Below are positions 36,565 through 48,539 of a DNA stretch of 64,000 nucleotides, one piece after another. This DNA comes from Varanus komodoensis (Eukaryota; Chordata; Lepidosauria; Squamata; Varanidae). The notes beneath the pieces were generated by a model. The model was not told the origin of the DNA. It did not search any database and saw nothing but the letters and a program-made list of their open reading frames with translations. The position numbers were made by a program, and so were the translations under genes. Where the stretch lies: assembly GCF_004798865.1 (NCBI RefSeq), contig NW_025335589.1, positions 13,444,132-13,508,131 on the forward strand, written 5' to 3'. How positions within the stretch are numbered: the stretch's first letter is position 1; every line of letters starts with the position of its first letter.

Positions 36565-36770
36565 AGCTAGTGTGGTATAGCAGAAATGAGTGTTGGATTG
36601 GGATTAGGAAGACTCAGGCGCTGGTTCCTCAATCAGCGATGAAGCTTGCTGTGTGGCTTTGGGCCAGCCACTGAGTCTCAGCCTAAACTTTCTCACATAG
36701 TTGTGCTAATATAGAGAGAAGTAAGGTGCTTTGGATTCTCTACAAGAGGAAAAATGCAATAAGTAAGAAA
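36565..36770 (+). mobile_element. tRNA-derived SINE (Sauria-SINE-like)
   Basis: Head 'gctagtgtggtatagcagaa' then 'gagtgttggattgggatta' corresponds to the tRNA-like start with the Pol III A box ('tggtgtagtggttagagtgttggacta'). The B box is decayed ('ggttcctcaatc' for GGTTCGAATCC). The body 'gctttgggccagccactgag', 'tctcagcctaaa', then 'ggtgctttggattct' follows the usual order, and the A-rich end is at about 36760. No protein is encoded; such elements depend on a LINE partner (BovB-type for Sauria SINEs). Confidence 0.8.
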
Positions 36771-36941
36771 GAAAGAGATAGAGGAGAAGGAAGCAACAGC
36801 AACTAAAACCTAACATTTTTAAAAAGTTGAAAGACAGGGAAAATAAAAAGGCTTTTCTAGACACCACAAGTACAGTTTGCACAATTATTTGTTTTTGTTG
36901 TGTGCCAGCTTGGATTTGCATAATTACTCTCACCAGCATGG

Positions 36942-37075
36942 TTTGTCACAGTCTGAACTCTTGGAGGGAAAAACAAAGCTCTGATAACCTATGGGCATTT
37001 GTAGGGTTTTTGGAGAATTCTTTCCCTTTCCAACAAGCCATGCCATCTGGGTTCAGATGACACAGCAAGCTGTGC
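36942..37075. mobile_element. Foldback MITE related to the 18.57 and 55.60 kb elements
   Basis: The left part 'gtttgtcacagtctgaactc' pairs with the right part, whose reverse complement reads 'gtgtcatctgaacccagatgg'. The interior words 'ctctgataacctatggg' and 'ccaacaagccatgcca' align with 'ctctaattacccatggg' and 'ccaacaagccatgcca' in the 55.60 kb copy. The arms are imperfect, so the copy is older. Confidence 0.7.
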
Positions 37076-37079
37076 CTGG

Positions 37080-38625
37080 GTAGGGTTTATGGGACTTGCT
37101 CCTACTTATTCCTGGCATGTGCCACAATTTTGAATAAGTCCATTTATTGTGTGGATTTATCCTTTATATCAAAGATGTGATGAACTGTTTAGCCTCTCAC
37201 TGTTAATTACAGGTAAGCACAGGGAACCTCAATCAAGCTTGAGGATGCCGCACACACGTAGCTGGTACCAATGGAAGGCTGTGTATTTTTAGGAAATAGG
37301 ATTTAGGAAAACAAGAAACCAGGAGGGGAAGGTTGTTGTCTTGATCTGGATTAGGGCCCTATGCACTTTCTTGTGGCCAAAAAAGAAAGAGAAGGTAAAA
37401 TTCATGCTGTATTGCAATCAATGTCCTGTGCAGTTTAGACCTTTGAAGATTGTCTGAGTATACTAAAATCTGAAGTAGTATAATGAGGTCTTTTCAGAAT
37501 GACTCGGAAGGCATTTCATTGCAGTGTAAACTGACTGATTTGCAAATGTATTAAGAGTCTTTGTAAAGGAGTTGTGTAGGTAAAGAAACAGAAAAGACAA
37601 GTTTAGAGAAGAAAAATGGAATTGGTGAGCCATATGTTCAGCTACCTTGCTGAGGAAGAGCTCACAGCAAGAGCCTGCAGATTTCAGCCTAAAGATGTGG
37701 AAACAGTCTGGTCGAGTAAGAATAATTGTCTTTCAACTCAGTGAGGGGAATAAAAGACAGGAGGAAGATGTTACAGTTAGAGGCAAAGAGGTTGACACAC
37801 AGGTCTCCATAGATGAAAAATATTTAAGTAAAACCACAAATACAACATGCTTAGATTGCTAATTTAAGAAGAAACCTTCTCAAAACTGTATCACAGGAGG
37901 GATTAATTCTGAGGAGTGAAAAGGAATAGATTTTGGTCCTGAAGGATTTGCAAGAGGCACAGAAAGGAAGCAAAATAAAGAGCTTACCAATCTAGGGAAT
38001 AAGCTGGAACTGTGGCATTGAAGAGACTGCAGGAAGAGGACAAAAAGGATATAGACTGGCTGAGTCTTGAGCTGCCTCATGATACAGAGACTTCAGTAAG
38101 TACAAAAAACAGGAGAGGAGAAAGAATGGTGAAAAATGAAAACCCTGAGCAATTTCAATTAGCAAATGAAAGTCTAGGATGAAAGAGAAGGGCAAAATTG
38201 AAGGAAGAATCAATACAAACTTTCCCTGGCAAAATATCTGTTCAAATGCTAAAGATAGGGAGAAGAAGTACTGGCGAAAAGAGGACACTCTTTATTAAAA
38301 ACAAAACATTCAGCTGTTTTCAGGAAAACAAAAGAGTAAAGTTTATTTTAAACACCCTTGTTCTTAATATACAAATAAATGTTGTACCTGAAACTTTCAC
38401 TGAAAAATGACTCACCACGTACAACAGAATACACCAAAATGAGACATGAGAAGCACAAATGGCATGCTCATGCCAATGTTTTACAGGCATAATTAAGGGA
38501 ATAGATGTAAACAATCAACCTTCACTCTTTTGCCTGTGATCATTTTCTTGGAAGTCAAAATTGATTACATCAAACAGTACAGTAGATTATCAACTTATAA
38601 ATTAAATGCCTTTAGACTCAGGACA
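37080..38625. other. No gene recognised; A-rich on the plus strand
   Basis: From about 37.6 to 38.4 kb the plus strand is purine-rich and gives Lys/Glu-rich translations. That would suit an old retrotransposon leader or first ORF, but no specific motif was found. Confidence 0.4.
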
Positions 38626-38627
38626 GA

Positions 38628-38915
38628 ATGGATCCAGTCATAAAAAGTCTCTCTGCTACAGCTCCAGGAATTGCTAGTTGCATTGATTTTGCTTGTAAGG
38701 TTGTTGCCCTTGATAGGGTCTTCATCATGAGGATGTATGATATCATGAGGGATTTAAAGAGGACTCACCTTTTAATTAGGATGTCCAAGGTTATAAAAGA
38801 TTATTTATCCACATGGTTACAATTTATGGAGCATTTTAATGGAGTGGATTTTGGAGACAGAAAGTGTTATTGCAAGCCAAGCTGTGGATTCAGTCAGATG
38901 CCTTTGGAGCCTTAG
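38628..38915 (+). mobile_element. Possible L1 LINE ORF2 C-terminus, plus strand
   Basis: A 95-codon frame contains 'RVFIMRMYDIMRDLK' and then 'KVIKDYLSTWLQFMEHF'. This resembles the end of L1 ORF2 proteins ('..eeW..k..ei...dkl..l.r......f...W.pfi.yl'). There is no cysteine-rich motif upstream, and the neighbouring sequence does not extend the match. It faces the minus-strand L1 copy tail to tail. Tentative. Confidence 0.4.
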
Positions 38916-39169
38916 GTCTCTGGGTAATCTAGTGAGAATGGTAGTATCCTTAACAGTGTCCTGAAAGCTGTTCCACAAATGGAATTTCTAAAGAACTCAC
39001 TTTTCTGAATGTTTTTCCAAGAATTTGTAGGCAGAACAAATGTCAAATTCAGTAATTTGAGGATGTCCTGATAAAACTAAGTTGCCAATTCCCAAACTGC
39101 AAATTGGGTTGTAAGTGATGTTGACTTTTTGTTTACAGATATTTGTTGCATGTTTGCATATGTATGTGT

Positions 39170-41190
39170 TTAAACCTCATAAGAAATGCAGGCAATAATT
39201 TGACCATATATAACTTTATTAGTTTCCAACTCAAGGAAAAAAATCCACACAGCCATCATTAATTTTAAATAGTCAAGTAATTCAGCAGAAATCTGATTTT
39301 CAAACATCTCAACATTAAGAAAAGAAATGTTAACTCTAAGCAAACTGGATCTAAAACTACTACTGCTTTAAACTTATGGAGACTTTTTTATGTAACAAAT
39401 AAATAGAAACCACAAAATCCATTCAAAAGTAATTTGGATGAACTAGTGAAATAAAAATGTAGTGTATCTGATCAGGATGCAAAATTATCCAAGCATCAAT
39501 ATCAATCAAATCGAATTTAGCCATATAAGCCTGAAGTGTAACTTTCATCATTTGCCTCTTAAGAGAAATATATTTCCAAACAGTGAAGAGTCTAAAATCT
39601 TATTAAAGATCCCACCCACAATCAAATAATTGTGAGCAGCATTCATGAAATGTAACTGGAGCATAATAGTTAGGGCCACACACATTAATTATAGCAATTA
39701 CTTTGTCAATATATTTCTCAGACACTAAAAAGCAGACACTAAAAAGCAGATCACTAATCAACCGTTGAACTAAAAAAGAAAGTTACGTTTGAATCATAGC
39801 CCCTTCGAACTGTGCTGAAGTATCTGTTACTTAAACCTCCCCAAACCCACGCCTGTCTCAGCAAATATTCATCTACCTCTATTAAATGGTTTTCTTGTAA
39901 AAAAAGAAAACATCAACATTTAGCTCTTAACTTAAAAAGCACTTTCTTTTGCATACTTAAACTCCACAACCCATTTATATCCATGAAGTCTCAGTAAACA
40001 AAGGAAAATAAAGCATTTATATTATTTACTCCTCCACACATACATATCTTGCAAATTTTGTACAAAGTATATACTTTTAGTTGATATATACATAATTTCA
40101 TTCCAAAAACCCAGAATGATTTCAAACTAATATTTATTATTCTTACAGTTAAATAAATAAAATTTGAAAAGAAAACAATCCCAGTGTGCCACCATCTTCT
40201 ACCCAAGAACACCACAAAAACATAATGAAACTACTGAGAACCCCCCAAAACGCAAAAACAGATAATAGATTTTTTTTTTGCCTTCTAGTAAAGAATCCTC
40301 ACCTCCTATCCCTACCCAGTTTTTAAATACATATGTTAATCCAAAAACCAAAACAAAAAGTAGGTATTTTACAATATATTTGTATATGCTTGTCAACTTC
40401 TATTAAGTATATTAAATACATATAAGAAAAAAACTGATGCAATTTTGATCTTGGAAAGAAATGATTCTATCAGTTTGAGAAATTGGAACTTCTTTAGTTG
40501 ATCTTGTTAACACCAAAAATGGCTGGGGAATAGATGCAATATTGTAAATCAATTTCCTTTGCCAAGATTCTAACTTTTGTAAACTACCTTCTCTGGCTAG
40601 GACCTCTTCAGTATAATCTAGATAATATATGACGATCATTGGCAGGTGCTCACCAAAACTTCTCTTTCCACCTGGCTTCATAGAGCAAATGTTCTTTAGT
40701 AAAAGAGTAAAAACTGAAGAATAACTGGCTCCACTCTAGACCCCATAGAAATATATAGGTGCTTTCAATATCAAGCTGAATACCTCATGGCAAAGCCAGT
40801 AACTCACACACACACAAAAAATGTATCCATAAATTTTGCTAGACAAACTTAGACAGGTTTTTTCCTTAGTCGAAGGAAATGCAAATTAAGTTTCTGAGCA
40901 GACATTACACTGGGACAAGCGGCCGCCACTTTCCCACGGGCTGCCACTATTCCTCCAAACAAAGTAACTTTTGAATCTATCATTTGCACACGAGCATCAA
41001 TAGAACTGACGGATCCCTGGGCTCCCTGATAGAATCTTGCAGCAGCTCAAATGGTTTAGACTGCTGAGATAATGGTGATGACATATTTTTCAGCAGATCA
41101 TCTCCTTCACATTCCACTTTTGAAACTTTGGGTGGAGGAGGCTGAGAGGGAGTCAATGTCCCCCACTTTTCTCTATAAATAGTTAGAATT
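39170..41190 (-). mobile_element. L1 LINE fragment, ORF1 end and ORF2 endonuclease part, minus strand
   Basis: Minus-strand translation gives clear L1 ORF2 endonuclease landmarks. 'VNGL.SL' with 'KKVLFKLRAK' lies near 39.93-39.98 kb. FLQENHLIEVDEYLLRQAW (39847-39903) matches FLQETHL.....L...WvG and keeps the catalytic Glu. INVCGPNYYAPVTFHE (39642-39689) matches 'nvYGPN......f'. 'AYMAKFDLIDIDAW' with 'LHPDQIHYIF' (39457-39540) matches 'fmeefdLiDiwR..hP....YTF'. A 41.19-40.41 kb section on the same strand contains RRM-like text (PMIVIYYLDYTEEVL) compatible with ORF1 ('p..IIv.fldy..ke.vL'). Many frameshifts and stops are present; no RT motif was found, so the copy is broken or truncated. Confidence 0.8.
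39721..39748. repeat. 14-bp tandem duplication
   Basis: 'gacactaaaaagca' occurs twice in a row inside the L1 fragment. Confidence 0.9.
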
Positions 41191-41194
41191 ATTT

Positions 41195-41300
41195 GAATCA
41201 TAGAATAGTAAGAGTTGGTAGAGCCATGAAGGCCATTTGGAGTTCATGATAGTCTCTAAGTGTAAGAAGAGCCACACTGAACCACAGTCTGCTTCTCTAT
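41195..41300 (-). mobile_element. Short CR1 3' end remnant, minus strand
   Basis: 'gaatcatagaatagtaagag', 'ttggtagagccatgaaggcc' resembles the reversed CR1 terminus ('catagaatcatagagttgga.gggaccc..aggcc'). Immediately downstream, 'gtaagaagagccacactgaa' could belong to the other CR1 subfamily. Very short. Confidence 0.5.
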
Positions 41301-41304
41301 TAGC

Positions 41305-42040
41305 CTTCCTGCTCTCTCCTGGCATGTATCCCAGGGCCAGCTCCTTTTGCAGTCACCGCTACCACTTGCAGTCACCACTACCATAATATGATATGCCTGA
41401 TCATATTAGTAGCCTCCATCCAATATCCTTCTCTGCCTTTCCTCCACTTTGGGGCTTCCCTTGAGAGCAACCCCTCATTACTTTCCCTCATCGCACCTAC
41501 ACAAGTCTGCAAGTTCAAATTACTATTTCAATGCATATTGTCTTTTGTATTTACTTGTTTTCTTAGAAGAGTCATTTTGTAAATTGACCCAGAATAATTG
41601 GTTTCACAGACTTGCACAGCAATTTCAGTCCCCCCCCTCCCCACCCCAAAGCTCCTTCGGCTGCTCCTTTGCTTCCTCTGCTCTCACCCCTTCTTATGTG
41701 ACTGGTGGAAAAGACACGTGTGCATTAGTGCTATTGAATTCTCCAAATTTTCATTCTCAGTAGGCTTCTAAATGTCATGGAGCATGACTGTTAGCAAGAA
41801 AGTACGTACAGACACATGGGGAAAATGCACAGGTATTTTATAGGAGTGCATGCTCTGTCTTCAGTTTTCCAGTTTGCCTTACAAAATTAAAATATAAAAA
41901 AATAAAAATATGTGGCTATAAAATAAAAGAAAAGGCCAGGGGGAGAAGTTAGATTTAGTTGGGATCCTTGGTGGGAATTTTGAAAAAAGCTTTTTGGAAG
42001 TGCAGAGTATAATGTCTATAACAGCTGTTCAGCCTTTCTT
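41305..42040. other. No gene seen
   Basis: Contains a C-rich tract (about 41630-41648) and nothing else recognised. Confidence 0.5.
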
Positions 42041-42043
42041 TCC

Positions 42044-42160
42044 GCCTGAGGCTGAATTCCATTTCGGAGAACTCCAGGTCAGTGGGGGGTGGGGGGAGAT
42101 TCCAGTGGTGGGCAGGGTCAAAGGCAAAGCAGGTGGGGCCAACTACCTCAAACTCTAAAA
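42044..42160. repeat. 'gaggctgaattccatttc' dispersed repeat, copy A
   Basis: 'gaggctgaattccatttcgg', 'gagaactccaggtcagt' and 'ggcagggtcaaaggcaaagc', then 'ggtggggccaactacc', match copy B at 54109-54225 in the same order and orientation. Copy B starts with a hAT-like end word, so a non-autonomous DNA transposon is likely (inference). Confidence 0.65.
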
Positions 42161-42164
42161 TACC

Positions 42165-45100
42165 TGCATGTCTTAGATTAAAACTTGTTTTGTTAATAAC
42201 TAAAGCCTTGGAGAGGCAATTCAGCCTCATAGACTAGGAAAAATCTGCACAAAAGCTGGGCAACTTCCAAATGCCTGGTAGTTGGGGGAAGGGAGTGGGA
42301 CCTAGAGAAGTTTTGGGGCTTTTTGGGGAACCCTGCTGGACTGAATTGAGGCCCCAAAAGGGCTCAGGTTTGCTCCCACCCAGGCCTGAAATTCTGCACC
42401 CTAGACCTATACCCATATAGATAGGTCAGCCCTATCTATATGCTTATTGCCATGCTCAAAGAATTCTAAAGAAATTCACACTGAAAGCACTTCCTCTGCC
42501 AAAGATGGTCTAATTCTTCCTCACTGATGCCTGCTCATCTAGATGCTTAAGAATGCTTAGTTTCATGAACACTTTCCAAGAATTTATCTAGAACAAACAT
42601 TTGGAAAATTGAATTGTAGCTGGATTTCTCCTGGCTCCCATTTAAAAAATGGGCGCCATGCATCCAGCTAGTAAGGTGAATGACTATAGGGACAAATGTA
42701 TTATTATTTTGATTAGAAGACCAACAAGGAAAGGTCAAACTACCTGTTACAATAATTAGTGAGCGGCTCTTTTCATCATTGTTGTTTTTGTTTTAGCTCT
42801 AGTCAAAGTGTTTATGGCCCCAATTTGGACTAGGAATATTGTGCACTGGGAGCAAGAGAGGAAACATCCCCCTATTTCCCCCCAAAAGTCTCATGTGTGC
42901 ATGTGGGGCATAAAAGAAGAAAGATGTCTCCAGAGGTTTCCCCTCCTTTCTTAAATTTTCATATGGTAGGGGAGGAGACAGAGGATTTCTGGAAGGAAAT
43001 GGTGGGGAGAGGGGAGAGGTTTAATCCTTGCCTCTGTGATTCACTGTAGTTCCAGTCCAAATCATGACTGTCCACACAAGTAGAGTTAAAAAAAGAAGTA
43101 GCATACTGCATAATTAACTTAGGGTGCACTCCTGATGTTGTTTGAAGGGCCATAGGATCATTCTCACAATCTCAGAGCTGGGACATAATGAACGTGCATG
43201 TTACCTTCTCTGAGACTGCAAATGTAACTTAGAGGGGAGAGAAAAGGTTGTGTGTGGAGGAGAGGTTAAGATGCTGGGGCCAAAGATATATATCAATTCC
43301 TATTGGCATCTTAGCCCTTACCCTAGCACTCCTCAGCCAAAAATGACCGTCTAGATAAAAATCAGGGCATGAGGCATGGTGGTAGCAGATATTGCTGCTG
43401 TCACACCTCTTCTGGCACATAGGATGCATGCTGGCCTCCAAGTTCAGAAACAGGACTGTGCACCTAATTTGCAGGTTGAGCTAAATGTTTGTGTTCTTGA
43501 AGATCTCATGGATATAACAATCAGGATATGTTAACATGCTAATTTTTAAATTGGACAGTTTGTCTGAGAGATTTATTTGTCATTTGTAACTCTCCAGATG
43601 TTTTCTCTGGGGGAAGGATAGTGCAGGTGCATTTGTCTAGTACAAAACTTTGTTCTGTAAAAGGTGCCTGAGAATGCACCTTTTGGTTATACCAACATAA
43701 CCAAATTACTTCAGCTTTTTCAAGGAACACAAAGCATGGGAAAATATTTTTATTTTAAAATATGAAGAAAAATGGTTAGAGAAAATTGAGTGATGGAATG
43801 AGAAAATGGAAGAATTAAATAAATGTGCCCTCTTGTGTCAAAACTCTACAGTCAATGAACAGGATGGAGGAATCCAAAAGCATTCCACAAACTACATGAA
43901 TTTTGGATTCTGAGCAGTTTGTATCTTCCAGATCAGTTCTATTTTTCATAATAAAATATAAATGAACAAACAAAGAGAAGATGGCAGTAAGACACAGAAC
44001 TTGGGTGGGGAATCTCAGTAGGCTAATTAGTAGCACCAGAGTGAGCCTTCTTGAAATTCATTGATGAACATCTCAAGGATGCCACATTCCTAGCAACAAG
44101 TACAGTAACAGTGTGATAGTCAAATAATCTGTGAATTGCTGACAAACACTTGTTTGCACTCCAAAGAAATCATGAACCTCAAAACAGTTGGTGTGGGATT
44201 GGGAGCTGCAGTTAAATGGAAAGATTTACTTACAGATTGATTTCTGTTTTTCATCACACTGCAGGAAGAATAGAAAACAAACATGTAGAGTAGCCTCTGC
44301 AATGCACAGAATTGTACACAACTCTAGAATAACAAAGGGGAAAGGGGAAATTTAAGGGGAAAATATCCTTCAATATAGGAAATTGTGGCACAAATACACC
44401 TTGGAAAGTAGCAAGTATGCAGAACAGTGATGAAGATTCATTACTATTCCTAGGCTTGTATTCAGTGCACACTTTTGTGGAAGTATGTCCCCTCCCATTC
44501 GCTTCAATTGCTGAGTGAGGAAGGCTGTTTGTGGCAGTGTTCAGTGTGGGCAGCTCTGAGGAAGAGATAAGCTTGATCAGTTGCCATCTCCCAGCCCAAC
44601 AGGTTTTCTCCTTGCCCAGCAAACAGCAGAATAAATGGAATGCAGCCTTTCCCTTTCCTTCCTGCCTTAAAAATAAGCTTTTGGATGTCATTTAAGCCTT
44701 CTTGGTTGTCTCCTTTGTCTTTTTTATTGTCTTGCTTCAAGAAACAAATAGTTGAAAACACACGTGATATATATATCTCTCTCTACACAGAACTACCCCA
44801 AACATCTGTGACTCTTACTGATGCAAAAGTCAGCACAGCTAGGCGATGGAGGGGGTTGCTTTGGCCTTCGGGAAGGAGCTACAAATTGCTTTAAAAAAAT
44901 CTCCACTTCTTGGCACACGTGAGCCTTCACATAAGCTTAATAGATGTAAACTAAAAGGAAACTTAAAGGACCATTTTCCCTGCACACATCATCTTCCCAA
45001 TTCCTCCTGCTTCTCCCAAATTGCATTTGTGTGTTTTCAACACAGTGGAAAATGCATTGTTTGTATTAGCATATGACCCAGCTGTGGTAAATACATCTGC

Positions 45101-47880
45101 ATAAATATCCAGGCAGTGACTCCCCAGTAAATGGAAGATTAATGGAAGATGATCTGGTGTAGATCCCTTTAAATTGCTTCTTGGAAAGATGGAAGATGGG
45201 AAAGGAAGTTTGACCCATGGTTGAAAAAGATCAGAATAAAGGCCTTGTAAGACATCTTAACTTCACTTGAGTCTAAATTCAAAAGCTTTATAAATAAAGG
45301 ATTAAGATTAATAACATGTATGAGACAGGGCTTGTAGGTAAGCTGGACTTTTTGCACCATTATAATGAGAATTCCATTTTGAAGCTGAGCCACAAGTTCA
45401 CTCTGTGCTGCTGGGAAATTAGGTTTTAGCATTTATTCATGCGATCGTTGTTGTACGGTATGCTAGTCAGAGCTCTGGCTGACTGGACCAAAAATTCCTG
45501 GAGTTTCCTCCCATTTAGTTGGCTGTGTTTTATATGCATGGATGTGTTTTTGGTGCTCTAACCAGGGCATTAATATGCTGAGGAGTGAGGTTCGGAAGAG
45601 AGTTTTGTATTTGCATACCAAAACCTGACTCTAATACACTCTCAGTTTAGAAGAATCATTCAGTGGCTGATGCATTGCGCAGGGGTTGCGGCAGTTATGC
45701 TTGGGAAATGTTTGCATCCAGCTTCTGGGTGGATAGAATTCTTCAGCTTTTAGATATTAAAGGGTGACCCCTTTAATTAAGAGTGTGGGGTACCTGGTAG
45801 ATTGGTTGCATATACTGTGTACATTGAAGTTTTGTGCTCTGATACAGTTGTGTGCCAGTTTTTCTGGCATGTTTCAAGAAGTACCAGGAACCTAATCAAG
45901 TCCTGACTGGTGGACACTGCACTATATCCTGGGTGTTTCACAGAGCATGTGTCTCAGTGATTGAAACTCAGCTTGGTCTTAATTTGTTAGTGAGTATTGA
46001 ACTACATGAGTGGCAAAACAAGCTTTGGTGTCACATTTTCTGGTATTGCTTTGCCAGTTATATGCAGTGGCTCCATCTCAGCTTTTTATGATCCACCTGG
46101 GGGGTGGTAGTGGGCTGTCAATTTTGGGAGTTAAGGAGGGAATTGATCTTCCTAGTTCAGGCAAGCAATGAATTAGAAAGATTCTGTTTAGCTACCCACT
46201 GATAAAAAATTTGGTTTGAGATGGTACAGCGTACAATCCAGTGACACAAAATGGCTGGATGCAGGGGATGGAAAAGTCAACAAGCTTCCAAGGAAGTTCT
46301 TGCCATCCATCAGGAGTGGTGTTATTCAGTAGCCAGTACTGTACATTCTTTGCCGCAGTAGTGCCCTGATGATGGTATCTGATAGTGAGGGGCTCTTGGG
46401 GGACTTGAAAGGGGGTGTTGTGGGGGAAAGGGAACGGAAACTAAGCAGAGGCTAGTCTCCACCTATCCCAACTTGGTGGCAGTTGCAGTGTGGGTATGGG
46501 GATATGTAATAATATTGGCTTGAAACATCATTTTGGATAACAGGAATTCCTCAAAGCAGCTCCTCCAAGGCCACGGGACAAGAGGGGAATGGGGCAGACC
46601 TTCAGTTGAGCTGAGCAGACCTGACACAACACAGCACAGTCATAAGGCCCATGCAGAGGTAATGTAGGTAAGTCCTCTTGGACATTTAGATGTGAGGTCC
46701 ATGAAGGATCATGACTAGTAGAAAGACTAATAATTGGCCCTGGGAGCCACCCCTGCCCCCGCTCAGGAAGGTGCAGGAGGAAGGAACATAGCACCTTCTT
46801 CCAGCCTGTTAAGGAAGGGAACTGGTTAATTAGTTAGCAGGTTTATTGTCTGAATGTGTAAATAAATATTTTCACTCATTTGAATCCAGGCAATTGATTT
46901 TCATCTCTTTGTTCCTGGGCCGGGGTACAATATAAAAGATGGAATGTGGAAAGGGTGTTAGTGGACAGTGCACAGGTCATGTGGCATAATGGGCCAATAC
47001 ATGCTTGTCAAATAAGTTATGAAAGGTTATTTCTCTGAAATGTATAACTAGAGGATTATAGTTCTATTAATATTAAACTTCTAAAAGGATTAGCACAGCA
47101 CAGCATAGAGGAACTAAAGCATGGCATGTTAATTTATTCAGCTCCTTTGGCAGAAGGAAATCCAGAAGCTCAAAAACCAATGAAAGGAAACCACTAGAAA
47201 AGCTCAAGGAGCTCTGAAATACAATACTTAGCAGAGCACACACCCTCTGCTCTCTTCATTTGTTTCTAAGCTCAACTTTTCAAATAATTCCATCTTCTGA
47301 GATCAGCAGAAAACATTGTTAAAGCTCTAACACTATGCACAGGTGATTAAAGGAATTTAAATCAAAACATATTAGAACGTCAGCTCTCCCTGTGGAAATT
47401 CCTGTAGGGGTTCTACGATTCATCCTGTGTTGAGTACATGAGCCACTCTTTTTCTAGATCCACCTCTCTGTCTCATGCTTCTTCTCCCCTCCCCACCGCC
47501 GCGTGGGGTGTGTGCTTGCACGTGCATGCGTGTGCAAATTGTTGGCAAGAAAACAGCTGAAAAGAAACCCCCAAGGGCAATCAATAAACATGTTATAAAC
47601 CACAGCAATGGTCCTTGAAGTAGCTGGCTTAAAGGAAAAAAGCCTATTACATTCCTGGGAAGGATGTAAAAACCCAATAAACAAAGGTGTGAAACTATTA
47701 AGGCACAATCTGTCAATTTTCTCATTAGCACTAAAGCAACTTAAAGTAATAGAAAGGCACATCTAACTCTTACTTCCCATATTCCTTTGAATTCATTATC
47801 CTTTCATTTGGCCTTTTAAAAGGGCTCAGACTTACCATCCCTATTTACAAGCAACACTTCCTAATCCTATTTAAATGCAC
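42165..47880. other. No gene seen in about 5.7 kb
   Basis: No repeat family or coding domain was recognised. Frames up to 145 codons (44254-44691, minus) overlap others and show no domain. The segment at 46.24-46.93 kb is G-rich and ends in 'gtgtaaataaatatttt', which could be an old retroelement end, but no paired repeat or internal part supports that. Confidence 0.45.
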
Positions 47881-47889
47881 GCATAAACA

Positions 47890-47911
47890 GAAGGGAAGGG
47901 AAGGGAAGGGA
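47890..47911. repeat. (GGGAA)n microsatellite
   Basis: About four units of AAGGG. Confidence 0.9.
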
Positions 47912-47991
47912 GTTATGTTTGCCTTGCCTTATTGCTTTCTGTTTCAAACGTGCTGTACTTATGAATAATCAACACGTATAACTTAGTACAA

Positions 47992-48210
47992 CAGGGGTAG
48001 GCAGCATTTGGTGCATGGACCAGGTATCATCCCAGTCTCCTCAAGTGCAGCTTGCTGCCCTGCACAGTGGTCAGCTACTGATCTTCAGCGGCAGAATGCG
48101 ACAGACTCAGAAGTGGCACCCACAGCTTGTTTTCAATGGCAGCGGGAATGTGGCCCCCAGTGAAGTCCAAGAGCTGAAGGTTGGCCCCTGGACATCAAAG
48201 TTGTCCACTG
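47992..48210. mobile_element. hAT-like non-autonomous DNA transposon, 219 bp
   Basis: The left end 'caggggtaggcagc' and the right end, whose reverse complement is 'cagtggacaac', are imperfect inverted repeats with the CAG start typical of hAT elements. Eight-base flanks 'tagtacaa' (47984-47991) and 'aggtacaa' (48211-48218) agree at six of eight positions, the expected hAT target duplication length. The interior has no transposase similarity. Confidence 0.65.
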
Positions 48211-48219
48211 AGGTACAAC

Positions 48220-48400
48220 CTTTGTTATATAAAGGTCAAACTCAAAAACATTGTGAACGGGGCTTCTGACTTGGTGCAGGGCATATTATAAATAGAATGA
48301 AATGAATCAGTAAGTTGTGCATCCCACACCACAAGTGTATGAATGGGATCTGAATCAAGATTTTCATAGGACAAGTCTGGAAGAAATTTAGGAACTGCCT
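48220..48400. other. Nothing recognised
   Basis: Short A+T-rich stretch between the hAT-like element and an A16 run. Confidence 0.5.
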
Positions 48401-48404
48401 CTTC

Positions 48405-48420
48405 AAAAAAAAAAAAAAAA
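48405..48420. repeat. A16 homopolymer
   Basis: Sixteen A residues. Not clearly attached to a retrotransposed copy, since the sequence upstream is not recognised. Confidence 0.9.
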
Positions 48421-48446
48421 TCCCTTTAGAATACAGTTTCTCTGAG

Positions 48447-48535
48447 ATGTGCAATGCAATCTTATGCACATTTACTCAGTAGTATGTCTCAGAGTATTCA
48501 GTGGGAGTTGCTTACTGGTATGCATGTTTGGAGTC
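48447..48535. repeat. 'tttactcagtagtatg' MITE, copy 3
   Basis: 'tgcaatgcaatcttatgcac', 'atttactcagtagtatgtct', 'attcagtgggagttgcttac' and 'tggtatgcatg' follow the order of the family consensus described at 17262 (half-sites 'gcaatcctatgcatgtttactcagaagtaagtcc' and 'attcaatgggacttactcccaggtaagtatgcata'). Confidence 0.75.
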
Positions 48536-48539
48536 ACAA

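Noticed and set aside
36565-36660. Possible tRNA gene
   Set aside because: The tRNA-like head belongs to a SINE; the B box is decayed and no cloverleaf can be drawn.
44254-44691. 145-codon minus-strand frame
   Set aside because: Overlaps other frames, low-information translation, no domain recognised.
46240-46930. Possible long terminal repeat of an old retroelement
   Set aside because: Only a loose end-like word ('gtgtaaataaatatttt') was seen, with no paired copy and no internal retroviral part.
48405-48420. Poly(A) tail of a retropseudogene
   Set aside because: The upstream sequence shows no gene similarity and no flanking duplication was found.
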